Positions 1-6,429 of a stretch of DNA of 7,570 nt are shown here, piece after piece; position 1 is the stretch's first letter; the number at the start of each line of letters is the position of its first letter. Both the position numbers and the translations under genes were made by a program. The notes under the pieces were generated by a model that was not told where the DNA came from, did no database searches, and saw nothing but the letters and a program-made list of their open reading frames with translations. Source of the stretch: JAJRRH01 sp047638815 (lineage in GTDB: Bacteria; Bacteroidota; Bacteroidia; Flavobacteriales_D; JABDKJ01); the NCBI GenBank assembly GCA_047638815.1, contig JBLIMR010000081.1:1-7570 (forward strand), in the 5' to 3' direction.

Positions 1-122
1 AAGCAGGACGATTGATCAAAAGAGTCCTGAATATCAGTGACAAAACCTTTAAAGCATACACTGCTGGCGTAGTTATTGCTGTAGCTTTTATGATGCTGTG
101 GCAAAACAGAATTTTCTTCTAA
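1..122 (+). CDS. C-terminal end of an integral membrane protein (partial)
   Basis: The reading frame is open from the left edge (first full codon at 3) to a TAA at 120-122, giving 39 residues. The segment begins with a basic stretch (GRLIKR) and ends with a hydrophobic helix of about 15 residues (AGVVIAVAFMMLW), then QNRIFF. A basic cytoplasmic loop followed by a C-terminal transmembrane helix suits small multi-pass transporters or exporters such as the LysE or TauE/SafE families. The fragment is too short to choose between them, and that assignment is inference only. It ends 68 bp before the next gene on the same strand. Confidence 0.5.
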   Translation, partial: AGRLIKRVLNISDKTFKAYTAGVVIAVAFMMLWQNRIFF

Positions 123-190
123 TCACTGAGTATAATGGACAGACTTTCAAAATATCACTAACTTAGATGCCTAATTCGTTTGAATGAAAA

Positions 191-1099
191 ATGAATTATA
201 AAAAATTGAAAAAGATGAAAACAATGAAATTTTTCTTTCTGTGTATGTTGATGATTCTCCCGGTGACCATGTTAGCGCAGGATGATGAGGATGACTATAA
301 TGAAGAAGAAGACAGCTATGAGCAGGTCACGTATGCCCGTAAAAAAGGGTTTATGTTTGGTCTTAATATTGGTCTGCTAATTCCGAATAACGAGCCTGCA
401 CAGTTTTACAATGGAACAGCACCCAACGATATCACGCCATATCTCACGAATACGAATAGCAATTCCTATCAGGAAATCACTGAGTTCATAGGTGGATATG
501 ATTTTGTTAGAGATCAAACTTTCTTGCCTATTATGAATTACTCCAACGGGGTTAATTTTGGTTTCAATACACGGTATCAGTTTGATTGGCATAACGCAGT
601 TGTGGCAGATTTAAACTACTCACAACTCACAGCTACAGGTGTAATGCGGTTGATTTCTGCAGAAGAGCCTGGGGATGGATCTACTCAGGATATTATTAAG
701 TTTCTTGATATGTATGGAAAAGAGCAACGTCTAATGATTAGTCTTGGATATCAAGCCACCTTGTCAGAACCTTCCGCAATGGGATTTATCTTTGAAGTAG
801 GACCAATGATAACATCTGTAAAAGTCGTTAGAAATGCTTTTGTAGTGGGTGATCGTGAATTTAACATCCTAAGGTCACGAACCTTGGTTGGGAATCAATT
901 CGCCAATGACAGACAACAAACAGTAAATGATTTTGGTGCGTATACGGCCATAGGGACAAATATTGAATTTGATAAATTTACCGTTGATGCTATGTTCAGA
1001 GCTTCCTACGAGAGGATTCAATTTGACAAAGAAATAGAAGCTAAATACAAGCTAAATTTCTTACCTCAATTGCGTTTTACCTACCGTATAATCAAATAA
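191..1099 (+). CDS. Outer-membrane beta-barrel protein, function unknown
   Basis: This 302-residue protein has a type I signal peptide: a lysine-rich start, then FFFLCMLMILPVTMLA with likely cleavage before Q30. A strongly acidic linker follows (about 31-43, mostly D and E). The rest (about 50-302) has amphipathic strands rich in aromatics and glycine, such as GFMFGLNIGLLIP near 53-65, GVNFGFNTRYQF near 120-131, RLMISLGYQATL near 180-191 and FTVDAMFRASYERIQF near 263-278. The final strand, LPQLRFTYRIIK, looks like a terminal beta signal. These traits fit the outer-membrane beta-barrel proteins common in Bacteroidota. No substrate or partner can be named. The start at 191 has no Shine-Dalgarno; in-frame ATGs at 215 and 224 also leave an intact signal peptide, so the true start may be there. 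It converges tail to tail with the next gene, 7 bp apart. Confidence 0.85.
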   Translation: MNYKKLKKMKTMKFFFLCMLMILPVTMLAQDDEDDYNEEEDSYEQVTYARKKGFMFGLNIGLLIPNNEPAQFYNGTAPNDITPYLTNTNSNSYQEITEFIGGYDFVRDQTFLPIMNYSNGVNFGFNTRYQFDWHNAVVADLNYSQLTATGVMRLISAEEPGDGSTQDIIKFLDMYGKEQRLMISLGYQATLSEPSAMGFIFEVGPMITSVKVVRNAFVVGDREFNILRSRTLVGNQFANDRQQTVNDFGAYTAIGTNIEFDKFTVDAMFRASYERIQFDKEIEAKYKLNFLPQLRFTYRIIK

Positions 1100-1117
1100 T
1101 AGATTATCACATTTTTT
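1088..1117 (+). terminator. Weak hairpin plus T-run between convergent genes
   Basis: ATAATC (1088-1093) and GATTAT (1102-1107) form a perfect 6 bp stem with an 8-nt loop. CACA and six Ts (1112-1117) follow. It overlaps the stop codons of both convergent genes, so it could end the rightward beta-barrel transcript. The stem has only one G-C pair and the T-run starts 4 nt after it, so it would be a weak intrinsic terminator. Confidence 0.3.
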
Positions 1118-1766
1118 CACACCGACTGACCGATAAATATATTGGCCTTTTATCATTGAACTTGGTTAGAAAATGAAATTTCATTTGATTCCTGATTCTC
1201 TTTGAATCTAATTTGTCAAAAGATTGATATAACTCATCATCTCTTATCAAAATATCAAGGAAATTTTCCATGCTAAATTCTACCATCTCTCCCTTTTCAA
1301 AATCGATAAGATATTCACGATTCACTTCCCTAGTTATTGATCTGGCATTATATCTATTTCTACCATAATAGTTTTCAGAGATTTCCTCTACATTCTCCAC
1401 CAATATAATATGACACATCGAGCCAATGATTTGTAATCTTTTTTGACGTCCATCTTTTACCAAATAGACTTTTCCTTTCTCACTGAATCCCCAAATATCA
1501 TCAAGAGGTAGATATACAAGACTATCATTATCCTTATAGAAAAGTTTTTTGTGTTGCGTCCAGAGTCCCAATGCCTGTTGGCCCCTTTTATTCACTACCT
1601 CTGAAGCCTTAAGCTTTGGACAATTTGCTTTAAACTCTTCCAAGCTAAAATAAATACCATCTTTAAATTTAAAATTGGGAGTAAAACGCACCAAAGTATC
1701 CACTTGCGAAAACAAACAGTTTCCTAAAAATAGGGCGACAAATAGAAGCGTTAAGCTTTTGAACAT
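1107..1766 (-). CDS. Small secreted protein of unknown function
   Basis: This 219-residue protein has a clear N-terminal signal peptide: MFKS, a hydrophobic core LTLLFVALFLG, and likely cleavage at FS|Q (residues 20/21). Cys17 sits in LGNC, which is a poor lipobox, so a lipoprotein is unlikely. The mature part contains DGIYFSLEEFKANCP (about 36-50), LVYLPLDDIWGF (about 83-94) and a GKVYLVKDGRQKRLQIIGS segment (about 98-116). From memory, the pattern 'GIY-SLEEFK-N-P' followed by an 'IWGF/Y' block recurs in uncharacterised secreted proteins of Bacteroidota. I know no function for it. The C-terminal third is charged and probably helical or mixed. The gene is monocistronic and diverges from the OmpA-type gene. 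The ATG at 1764-1766 is the only start that preserves the signal peptide. Confidence 0.8.
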   Translation of the reverse strand: MFKSLTLLFVALFLGNCLFSQVDTLVRFTPNFKFKDGIYFSLEEFKANCPKLKASEVVNKRGQQALGLWTQHKKLFYKDNDSLVYLPLDDIWGFSEKGKVYLVKDGRQKRLQIIGSMCHIILVENVEEISENYYGRNRYNARSITREVNREYLIDFEKGEMVEFSMENFLDILIRDDELYQSFDKLDSKRIRNQMKFHFLTKFNDKRPIYLSVSRCEKM

Positions 1767-1770
1767 ATTA

Positions 1771-1778
1771 CAAATCTA
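1771..1778 (-). promoter_or_regulatory. Exact TAnnTTTG promoter word just upstream of the secreted-protein gene
   Basis: Read on the minus strand this is TAGATTTG, an exact match to the Bacteroidota -7 consensus TAnnTTTG. It ends only 4 bp before the ATG, which would give a leaderless or nearly leaderless transcript. No TTG or TTTG lies about 19-21 bp upstream, and such words arise readily by chance in AT-rich DNA, so this is a weak call. Confidence 0.22.
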
Positions 1779-1856
1779 ATTATTTATTCCTAGTACGTTT
1801 TATATACCAATTGACAGATCAAAAATCTAACCAAAAATTTTGTTGAAACATTTCAC

Positions 1857-1887
1857 TTGCCCTCTGGGCTTATATTTTGTATATTTA
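1857..1887 (+). promoter_or_regulatory. Candidate Bacteroidota-type promoter for the OmpA-like gene
   Basis: TTG at 1857-1859 is followed after 20 bp by TATATTTA at 1880-1887, one mismatch from the TAnnTTTG -7 element and at the expected spacing. Transcription would start near 1893 and leave a leader of about 98 nt. An alternative -7 word, TATATTTT at 1871-1878, is equally close to consensus, but its nearest suitable TTG (1843-1845) is 25 bp upstream, which is too far. Confidence 0.35.
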
Positions 1888-1941
1888 TTAATACGTTCTT
1901 AATATGGGACACAAGAAATATTCTTTGTGCTTTTAGAAAAC

Positions 1942-1990
1942 GTAACTGTTACACAACCTAAACCAAACAACTGTAAGTTAATACATTAAC
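1942..1990 (+). promoter_or_regulatory. Two short dyads in the leader, the second abutting the start codon
   Basis: GTAAC-T-GTTAC (1942-1952) is a perfect inverted repeat with 5 bp arms. GTTAAT-AC-ATTAAC (1977-1990) is a perfect inverted repeat with 6 bp arms that ends directly against the ATG at 1991. AACTGT also recurs directly at 1944-1949 and 1969-1974, 25 bp apart. These could be operator half-sites or RNA structures controlling translation. No family-specific motif is recognised, and short AT-rich dyads can be chance. Confidence 0.3.
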
Positions 1991-3178
1991 ATGCAGTATG
2001 AAATGAAGATGTCGAAGTTTCATTTTCTCTTAGTAGGCTTTATGTCTATCTGGCTAACACTTGTTTGCACAGGTGCAAGAGCAAATATTGACTTTTCGTC
2101 TTATAACATTAACAGTACTTTTTCAACAAATATTCTCCAACCGGACGATAACACAGTTGCATTTTTAACCATAAGTCAGGTGGAGTTAGAGGCTTACCTC
2201 GATAGGGTTGTTAGTTATAGTAACAATCGCATAACATTTTTCAGAAACAAAGCTCGAATAAAAACAGATCTAACAAGAATTGTGAATTATTATCTGGAGG
2301 AACAATGCCCTGAATACAATGCAATTTATGGTGGGTTTACGGATGCAGTATCAAAACAGATTTCGAATTTAGATCTGGTAGAGAACACTTCTGAGAACAT
2401 TGGATATAATCTCTTTATGACAAGAATGGAGGATCTAAAAATATCCTTGGAAATAGAGTTGAATGAATTCATTGAAGCCATTACAGATCCGGAGGATTTG
2501 GTAGAGATGACGACTAAAAGTAAATACACTAAATTGGATCCTATCGATACGCCTGTCTTATATCCTTTGGAAGTAGTCAATGTGCCTGTGCTAGATCCAA
2601 CGTCAGGAGAACCACTTATTGGCGGGGCAAAAATGTCTCAAGCTATAATCGAATTATTAAAAAGCAACAATGATTTAATCGCATTAATGAGTGGTGAGAT
2701 TCTTAAATTAAATCAAGAAATGTTGGAGGTAAAAAGAGAAGGTATCGATTACCAACGCGAATTTAAAGACATACATTCTAGAATAGATGGATTGGAGGAT
2801 GCCATTTACAACATAAGATTGAACCCTACTGGAAATGTATCCTCAGAAAACACCATTGAAACTGAAGATAAAAAAATGGTATTCTTTGATAAGAACAGTA
2901 TCGCAATAGATATTGAACACTTGGAAATGTTAAATGCATTATCTCAGAAACTCAAGGCCGATAATAATCTAAGAATCGTAGTTACGGGGTTTGCTGATAA
3001 ATCTGGAAATGCAGCGTTAAACAATAAAGTTTCTCGTTTACGCGCTCAATCTGTTAGCGAATATTTTTTAAGAATGGGAATTAGTCAAAGTAAAATGCTT
3101 TTGAATCATTTGGGTGATTCAAGGTCAAATAAAGAATCTCGATCGGATAGAAGGGTTGAGATTGATATCTTAAAGTAA
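1991..3178 (+). CDS. Secreted protein with C-terminal OmpA-like peptidoglycan-binding domain
   Basis: This 395-residue protein starts with a signal peptide (hydrophobic core about 11-27, likely cleavage ARA|N at 31/32). The OmpA-like domain spans about 296-395: FFDKNS (298-303), TGFADKSG (332-339), LNNKVSRLRAQSV (342-354, numbered approximately) and RRVEIDI (387-393). D336 and R351 correspond to the residues that bind diaminopimelate in this family, so it probably anchors the envelope to peptidoglycan. Residues 32-290 do not look like an OmpA beta-barrel. They include a long helical, probably coiled-coil stretch (about 214-276) after a proline-rich turn (about 183-203), and resemble no domain I can name. 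ATGs at 2003 and 2009 are alternative starts. No Shine-Dalgarno is seen. The gene stands alone and converges on the threonine aldolase gene 8 bp away. Confidence 0.88.
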   Translation: MQYEMKMSKFHFLLVGFMSIWLTLVCTGARANIDFSSYNINSTFSTNILQPDDNTVAFLTISQVELEAYLDRVVSYSNNRITFFRNKARIKTDLTRIVNYYLEEQCPEYNAIYGGFTDAVSKQISNLDLVENTSENIGYNLFMTRMEDLKISLEIELNEFIEAITDPEDLVEMTTKSKYTKLDPIDTPVLYPLEVVNVPVLDPTSGEPLIGGAKMSQAIIELLKSNNDLIALMSGEILKLNQEMLEVKREGIDYQREFKDIHSRIDGLEDAIYNIRLNPTGNVSSENTIETEDKKMVFFDKNSIAIDIEHLEMLNALSQKLKADNNLRIVVTGFADKSGNAALNNKVSRLRAQSVSEYFLRMGISQSKMLLNHLGDSRSNKESRSDRRVEIDILK

Positions 3179-3186
3179 ACGAGCGA

Positions 3187-4200
3187 TCAGAGCCCTTTCA
3201 ATATTTCAAGAAACTTAATATGATCGGATTCGGATATATCGAGATGATAAACTATTCGTATAGATTGACCACCCATTCCTATGGCCATGACACCCGTCTC
3301 TTCCAGCATAGCAATAAAGGAATCAACATTTTCCGAAATAGCTAAATCAAATATAACAATGTTGGTTTCTACCGGTAAAACTGATTCTACTCGGGGTAAA
3401 CTCTTTAGTTGACTTCCTGCTTCCTTAGCTCTCCTATGATCTTCTTGTAATCTATCTCTGTGGTTATCTAGCGCGTAGATTCCAGCCGCAGCCAAGTAAC
3501 CAGCTTGTCTCATAGCTCCACCAAAGACTTTTCTCACTCTTCTTGCCTTATGTACAAATAACTTACTTCCAAGTAAAACACTTCCTATAGGAGCACCCAA
3601 TCCCTTGCTCAAGCAAATAGAAATAGAGTCAAAGTTTGATCCATACTCCTTTTCAGAAACTCCGGTCTCAGCAATCGCATTGAACACTCGTGCACCGTCA
3701 AGATGAAATGAGAGGTTGTTATTTTGACAAAACTTCGCGATTGCCTTTATATTTAATGGATCCCAAATCGCACCACCTCCCTTATTCATTGTATCTTCAA
3801 TACATACTAGAGATGTATTTGCTTTATGAACATCATCAGGGTTAATTTGATTGAGTAGATCTTTAACAGAAAAACGTCCTCTATCACCGGAAATCAATTT
3901 ACTCGTCACCCCTGAATTCATAGCCATGCCTCCTCCCTCATAATGATATACATGCGAAAGATCACTACAAATAACTTCATCACCAGGTTGAGTGTGCACT
4001 TTGATCGCAATCTGATTACACATCGTACCAGAAGGACAAAACAACCCTGCTTCCTTTCCAAAAAGAATAGCCAGCTTCGATTCAATCGCGTTGATGTTTG
4101 GATCTTCTCCAAATACATCATCCCCCACTTCAGCCTTCATCATAAAATCCAACATCTGTGGTGTCGGCTTAGTCAAGGTGTCACTTCTAAAATCAATCAT
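3187..4200 (-). CDS. ltaE: Low-specificity L-threonine aldolase
   Basis: This 337-residue PLP enzyme cleaves L-threonine or L-allo-threonine to glycine and acetaldehyde in the cytoplasm. Family signatures run in order: DFRSDTLTKPT (3-13), GDDVFGEDP (26-34), GLFCPSGTMCNQ (52-63), H83 in DLSHVYHYEGGG, which stacks on the cofactor, HLDGARVFNA (166-175), the PLP-binding lysine K199 in CLSKGLGAPIGS, RKVFGGAMRQ (223-232) and R315 in SIRIVYHLD, which fits the substrate-carboxylate arginine. Length and motif order match intact fold-type I threonine aldolases, and no catalytic residue is missing. It is the last gene of the leftward cluster. Its ATG lies inside the 3' end of the O-methyltransferase gene (8 bp overlap), which implies coupled translation. 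The symbol ltaE follows the E. coli homolog; some genomes use ltaA or glyA-like names. Confidence 0.95.
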   Translation of the reverse strand: MIDFRSDTLTKPTPQMLDFMMKAEVGDDVFGEDPNINAIESKLAILFGKEAGLFCPSGTMCNQIAIKVHTQPGDEVICSDLSHVYHYEGGGMAMNSGVTSKLISGDRGRFSVKDLLNQINPDDVHKANTSLVCIEDTMNKGGGAIWDPLNIKAIAKFCQNNNLSFHLDGARVFNAIAETGVSEKEYGSNFDSISICLSKGLGAPIGSVLLGSKLFVHKARRVRKVFGGAMRQAGYLAAAGIYALDNHRDRLQEDHRRAKEAGSQLKSLPRVESVLPVETNIVIFDLAISENVDSFIAMLEETGVMAIGMGGQSIRIVYHLDISESDHIKFLEILKGL

Positions 4201-4843
4201 TGTTCTTTTTCCTTATAAACATTAATCCATCTCTAATTGGCAGTAGTAGATTTTCGACACGATCGTCATTCTGAATATAATCGTTGAATTCAATCAAAGC
4301 TAGCGTTTCTTCATCATTCTGATTCACACCTTCTACAACCTTACCACTCCACAATACGTTATCGGCAATCAAGCATCCTCCTACTTTCATTTTAGGTAAC
4401 AACGCTTTATAATAGTTGAGATAGTTTTCCTTATCGGCATCAATAAACACCAAATCGATATCATCGGGCAACTCCGGAATATAGTCCAGAGCATTTGCTA
4501 AAACAGGAATTATATTACCGGAAAAAGGAGAAAGGTTGAAGTATTTCTTTTGAATAGTTTGCAGTTCATCCTCACAATCAATAGTGTATAATGATCCATC
4601 ATTAGTTAGCCCTTCAGCCAGACATAGCGCGGAATATCCTGTATACGTTCCCAACTCAATAATGAGTTTTGGTTGTATCAATTTAGATATTAAACTCAAG
4701 GTACGACCCTGCAAATGCCCAGATAGCATTCGCGGTCGCAGCACATTTAAATGTGTTTCCCTGTAAAGATTATAAAGGTATTTCGGCTCCTTATCGCTAT
4801 GATTGACAGCGTAATCGTCAATTATTTTAGGGATAAAATCCAT
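4193..4843 (-). CDS. Class I SAM-dependent O-methyltransferase (COMT/CCoAOMT type)
   Basis: This 216-residue cytoplasmic enzyme matches the full length of the small bacterial O-methyltransferase family (Methyltransf_3, COG4122). SAM motif I is ELGTYTGYSALCLAEGL (63-79), followed by the acidic strand end TIDCEDE (87-93). DLVFIDADKENYLNYY (130-145) and ADNVLWSGKV (160-169) carry the metal-binding aspartates and asparagine (D135, D161, N162) that correspond to those of catechol O-methyltransferase. It should therefore need a divalent cation and methylate a vicinal hydroxyl on an aromatic or similar substrate. The substrate cannot be read from sequence. It starts 24 bp after the FKBP lipoprotein gene and overlaps the threonine aldolase gene by 8 bp, so it is the third gene of the cluster. 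No Shine-Dalgarno is visible before the ATG. Confidence 0.92.
   Translation of the reverse strand: MDFIPKIIDDYAVNHSDKEPKYLYNLYRETHLNVLRPRMLSGHLQGRTLSLISKLIQPKLIIELGTYTGYSALCLAEGLTNDGSLYTIDCEDELQTIQKKYFNLSPFSGNIIPVLANALDYIPELPDDIDLVFIDADKENYLNYYKALLPKMKVGGCLIADNVLWSGKVVEGVNQNDEETLALIEFNDYIQNDDRVENLLLPIRDGLMFIRKKNND
4210..4214 (-). promoter_or_regulatory. Possible Shine-Dalgarno of the threonine aldolase gene
   Basis: On the minus strand AAGGA lies 9 nt before the ATG at 4200, inside the end of the upstream methyltransferase gene. Most genes here lack such a motif. It supports the start that overlaps the upstream stop codon. Confidence 0.4.
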
Positions 4844-4867
4844 ATGAAAATAAGCGACTAAAAGAAC

Positions 4868-5581
4868 TTACATTACTTTTAAAAGCTCCATCTCGAATAT
4901 CAGAGTAGAACCTGGAGGTATAGGATCACGATCCATATCGCCATACCCTAAATTTGAAGGGATATATGCTTTAATTTGGGCCCCTTCCTTCATCAATTGT
5001 AACGCTTCTGTCCATCCTGGAATAACTTGTGTTACACCGAATGTAGCCGGTTGTCCCTTCTCAACAGAACTATCGAAAACAGTTCCATCTGTTAGGGTTC
5101 CTGTATAATGAACTTGAACTCTATCCGCGCTAGTTGGTGATTTACCATTTCCTGCAACAATTACTTCATATTGCAATCCACTCTCCGTAGTTATCACTCC
5201 AGCTCTTTTTCCATTTTCAGCTAGAAATAATTCTCCAACTTTTTTGTTCTCTTCAGCCAAGCCCAATGCCTTAAGCTCATCTTGTTGTTGCAGTTTAGTA
5301 AAATAGGCTCTCAATAACGTCTCCGAGTCTTTAATATTAATCAAAGCATCCTCTCCTTCTATACCTTTTCTAAATCCTGCACTAAAAAGATCAGCATCTA
5401 TACTTACCCCCTGTTTGAATACACCATCACCAGACATAACCCCATAAGCATAACTTATGGAATCCATTTCCGACATCATTGAGGCCTCAGTTATAGAGGA
5501 TGTATCTTTTGCATTATCACACGAAGTTAGCGTAACACCTGCGATCAATAAAACTCCTAATACATTTTTAAAACTTGTCAT
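4868..5581 (-). CDS. FKBP-type peptidyl-prolyl cis-trans isomerase, lipoprotein
   Basis: This 237-residue protein begins with a lipoprotein signal peptide whose lipobox LTSC places the lipidated cysteine at 21. It should be tethered to the envelope facing the periplasm, or possibly the surface. Residues about 37-127 match the helical FKBP N-terminal region (dimerisation and substrate cradle in FkpA/Mip-like proteins), including DSISYAYGV and FLAENGKR. The FKBP catalytic domain covers about 134-236: VHYTGTL (Y159), FDSS (F169, D170), ATFGV (F181), VIPGW (V186, I187, W190), LGYG (Y213) and TLIFEMEL (F229). The active-site pocket is complete. The loop after Y213 (DMDRDPIPPG) differs from the glycine-rich loop of its neighbour. 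It starts 1 bp after the stop of the upstream FKBP gene, with no Shine-Dalgarno, so translation is probably coupled. It is a tandem paralog of that gene. Confidence 0.93.
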   Translation of the reverse strand: MTSFKNVLGVLLIAGVTLTSCDNAKDTSSITEASMMSEMDSISYAYGVMSGDGVFKQGVSIDADLFSAGFRKGIEGEDALINIKDSETLLRAYFTKLQQQDELKALGLAEENKKVGELFLAENGKRAGVITTESGLQYEVIVAGNGKSPTSADRVQVHYTGTLTDGTVFDSSVEKGQPATFGVTQVIPGWTEALQLMKEGAQIKAYIPSNLGYGDMDRDPIPPGSTLIFEMELLKVM

Positions 5582-5582
5582 A

Positions 5583-6251
5583 CTATTTGTTCACAGTTAT
5601 AAGTTCAACTTCAAAAATCAATGTAGCATTTGGTCCTATCGATCCACCAGCTCCTCTTTCACCATAAGCTAAATCAGAAGGTATAACCAATTTCCATTTT
5701 GCGCCTTCAGCCATCAACTGAAGTGCTTCTGTCCAACCTGCAATCACTTGAGTTACACCAAACGTAGCCGGTTCACCTCGTTCTACAGAGCTATCGAAAA
5801 CAGTTCCGTCAATTAATGTTCCTGTGTAATGAACAGTTACATTATCTGCACTTGTCGCTTTTGCACCTGTACCGGGAGTAAGCACCTCATACTGAAGACC
5901 ACTCTCCAATGTTGTAACTTCTTTTCTTTTGCCATTCTCAGCTAAAAAGTCAATTCCTATATTAACGTTTTCTTCCGTGGCAATTTCATTTTTCTTGGTG
6001 AAAAATGCTTTTACAACGTTATCAGCCTCTTCAAGACTCATTGCAACTTCTGCATTGTTTAACGTTTTATCGAATGCATCAGTAAATGGTACTGAATTTA
6101 TTTCGACATTATCTTTTTTCAAGTTAGTTGCCATAAGTACTCCCAATGCGTAGCTTACAGAATCTTGTTCGTTTTTCATTTTTTTTGATTTTTGAGCAAA
6201 AGTTGAATTGCAAATCATCAGAGCAAACAATATGATTAGCGAATTTTTCAT
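5583..6251 (-). CDS. FKBP-type peptidyl-prolyl cis-trans isomerase, periplasmic
   Basis: The chosen start at 6251 gives 222 residues, with a clean type I signal peptide (MKNSLIILFALMICNSTFA, cleavage before Q20). The frame is open to an ATG at 6290, but that would put 13 charged residues ahead of the signal and would run over a candidate promoter word. After a lysine-rich linker, the FKBP N-terminal region spans about 28-110 (DSVSYALGV, FLAENGKR). The catalytic domain spans about 116-219: VHYTGTL (Y142), FDSS (F152, D153), ATFGV (F164), VIAGW (V169, I170, W173), LAYGERGAGG (Y196) and TLIFEVEL (F213). All expected pocket residues are present. It should catalyse proline isomerisation and chaperone proteins in the periplasm as a soluble protein. 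It is the first gene of the leftward cluster, and the next FKBP gene begins 1 bp after its TAG. Confidence 0.93.
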   Translation of the reverse strand: MKNSLIILFALMICNSTFAQKSKKMKNEQDSVSYALGVLMATNLKKDNVEINSVPFTDAFDKTLNNAEVAMSLEEADNVVKAFFTKKNEIATEENVNIGIDFLAENGKRKEVTTLESGLQYEVLTPGTGAKATSADNVTVHYTGTLIDGTVFDSSVERGEPATFGVTQVIAGWTEALQLMAEGAKWKLVIPSDLAYGERGAGGSIGPNATLIFEVELITVNK

Positions 6252-6281
6252 TTTTAAGTTTTTTAATAATTTATTCCAGTC

Positions 6282-6309
6282 CAAATACAATTACTATACC
6301 GTATCCAAA
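6282..6309 (-). promoter_or_regulatory. Candidate promoter of the FKBP-methyltransferase-aldolase cluster
   Basis: On the minus strand TTTG (6309-6306) precedes TGTATTTG (6289-6282), which matches TAnnTTTG at all but one position. The spacing is 16 bp, shorter than the usual 19-21. The resulting leader would be about 25-30 nt with an A-rich stretch before the ATG at 6251. Confidence 0.28.
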
Positions 6310-6369
6310 TCAGCCGCGAAGATATTGATTATTTCTTGATCTATATTCCATACATCCATTTGATATAAA

Positions 6370-6396
6370 TAGCTAATATGCTGAATACTAGCTAAT
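6370..6396. repeat. Direct repeat TAGCTAAT, two copies 19 bp apart
   Basis: Identical 8-mers start at 6370 and 6389. The spacing is close to two helical turns, as expected for a regulator binding the same DNA face twice. They sit about 120-145 bp upstream of the first FKBP gene. There is no third copy nearby, and the motif is not one I recognise. Confidence 0.35.
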
Positions 6397-6403
6397 TAAA
6401 AAC

Positions 6404-6429
6404 ATTGAGTTTCGATGTCTCAATATTGA
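6404..6429. promoter_or_regulatory. Small hairpin and overlapping TCAATATTGA palindrome
   Basis: ATTGAG (6404-6409) and CTCAAT (6419-6424) form a 6 bp stem with a 9-nt loop. The right arm runs into the perfect palindrome TCAATATTGA (6420-6429). Each alone is short. Together they form the most dyad-dense spot of the region upstream of the FKBP cluster and could be a regulator site. It lacks a T-run and is not a convincing terminator. Confidence 0.25.

Noticed and set aside
127..134. TATAAT at 130-135 region as a sigma70-type -10 for the beta-barrel gene
   Set aside because: No TTGACA-like box lies at the right distance, and Bacteroidota primary sigma factors use a different -7 element.
377..592. 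Minus-strand open frame inside the beta-barrel gene
   Set aside because: The + strand frame has a signal peptide and beta-strand pattern. The opposite frame shows neither and is overlapped completely.
3127..3170. Possible terminator stem (AATCTC/GAGATT) near the 3' end of the OmpA-type gene
   Set aside because: The loop is about 17 nt, the stem lies within conserved coding sequence and no T-run follows.
3943..4218. Open frame on the + strand opposite the threonine aldolase gene
   Set aside because: It lies antisense to a fully conserved enzyme gene, has no domain-like pattern and no start signal. It is a shadow of the real gene.
4868..5581. Surface-export signal after the lipoprotein cysteine
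   Set aside because: The residues after C21 (DNAKDTSS) contain some acidic residues but no clear S/K-(D/E)n run like the described lipoprotein export signals. Localisation is left open.
5929..6153. + strand open frame opposite the first FKBP gene
   Set aside because: The minus-strand FKBP match is unambiguous, and the antisense frame is a by-product of its codon use.
6252..6290. Upstream ATG that would lengthen the first FKBP protein by 13 residues
   Set aside because: The extra residues (MYLDWNKLLKNLK) precede an otherwise perfect signal peptide, and the stretch overlaps a candidate -7 promoter element.
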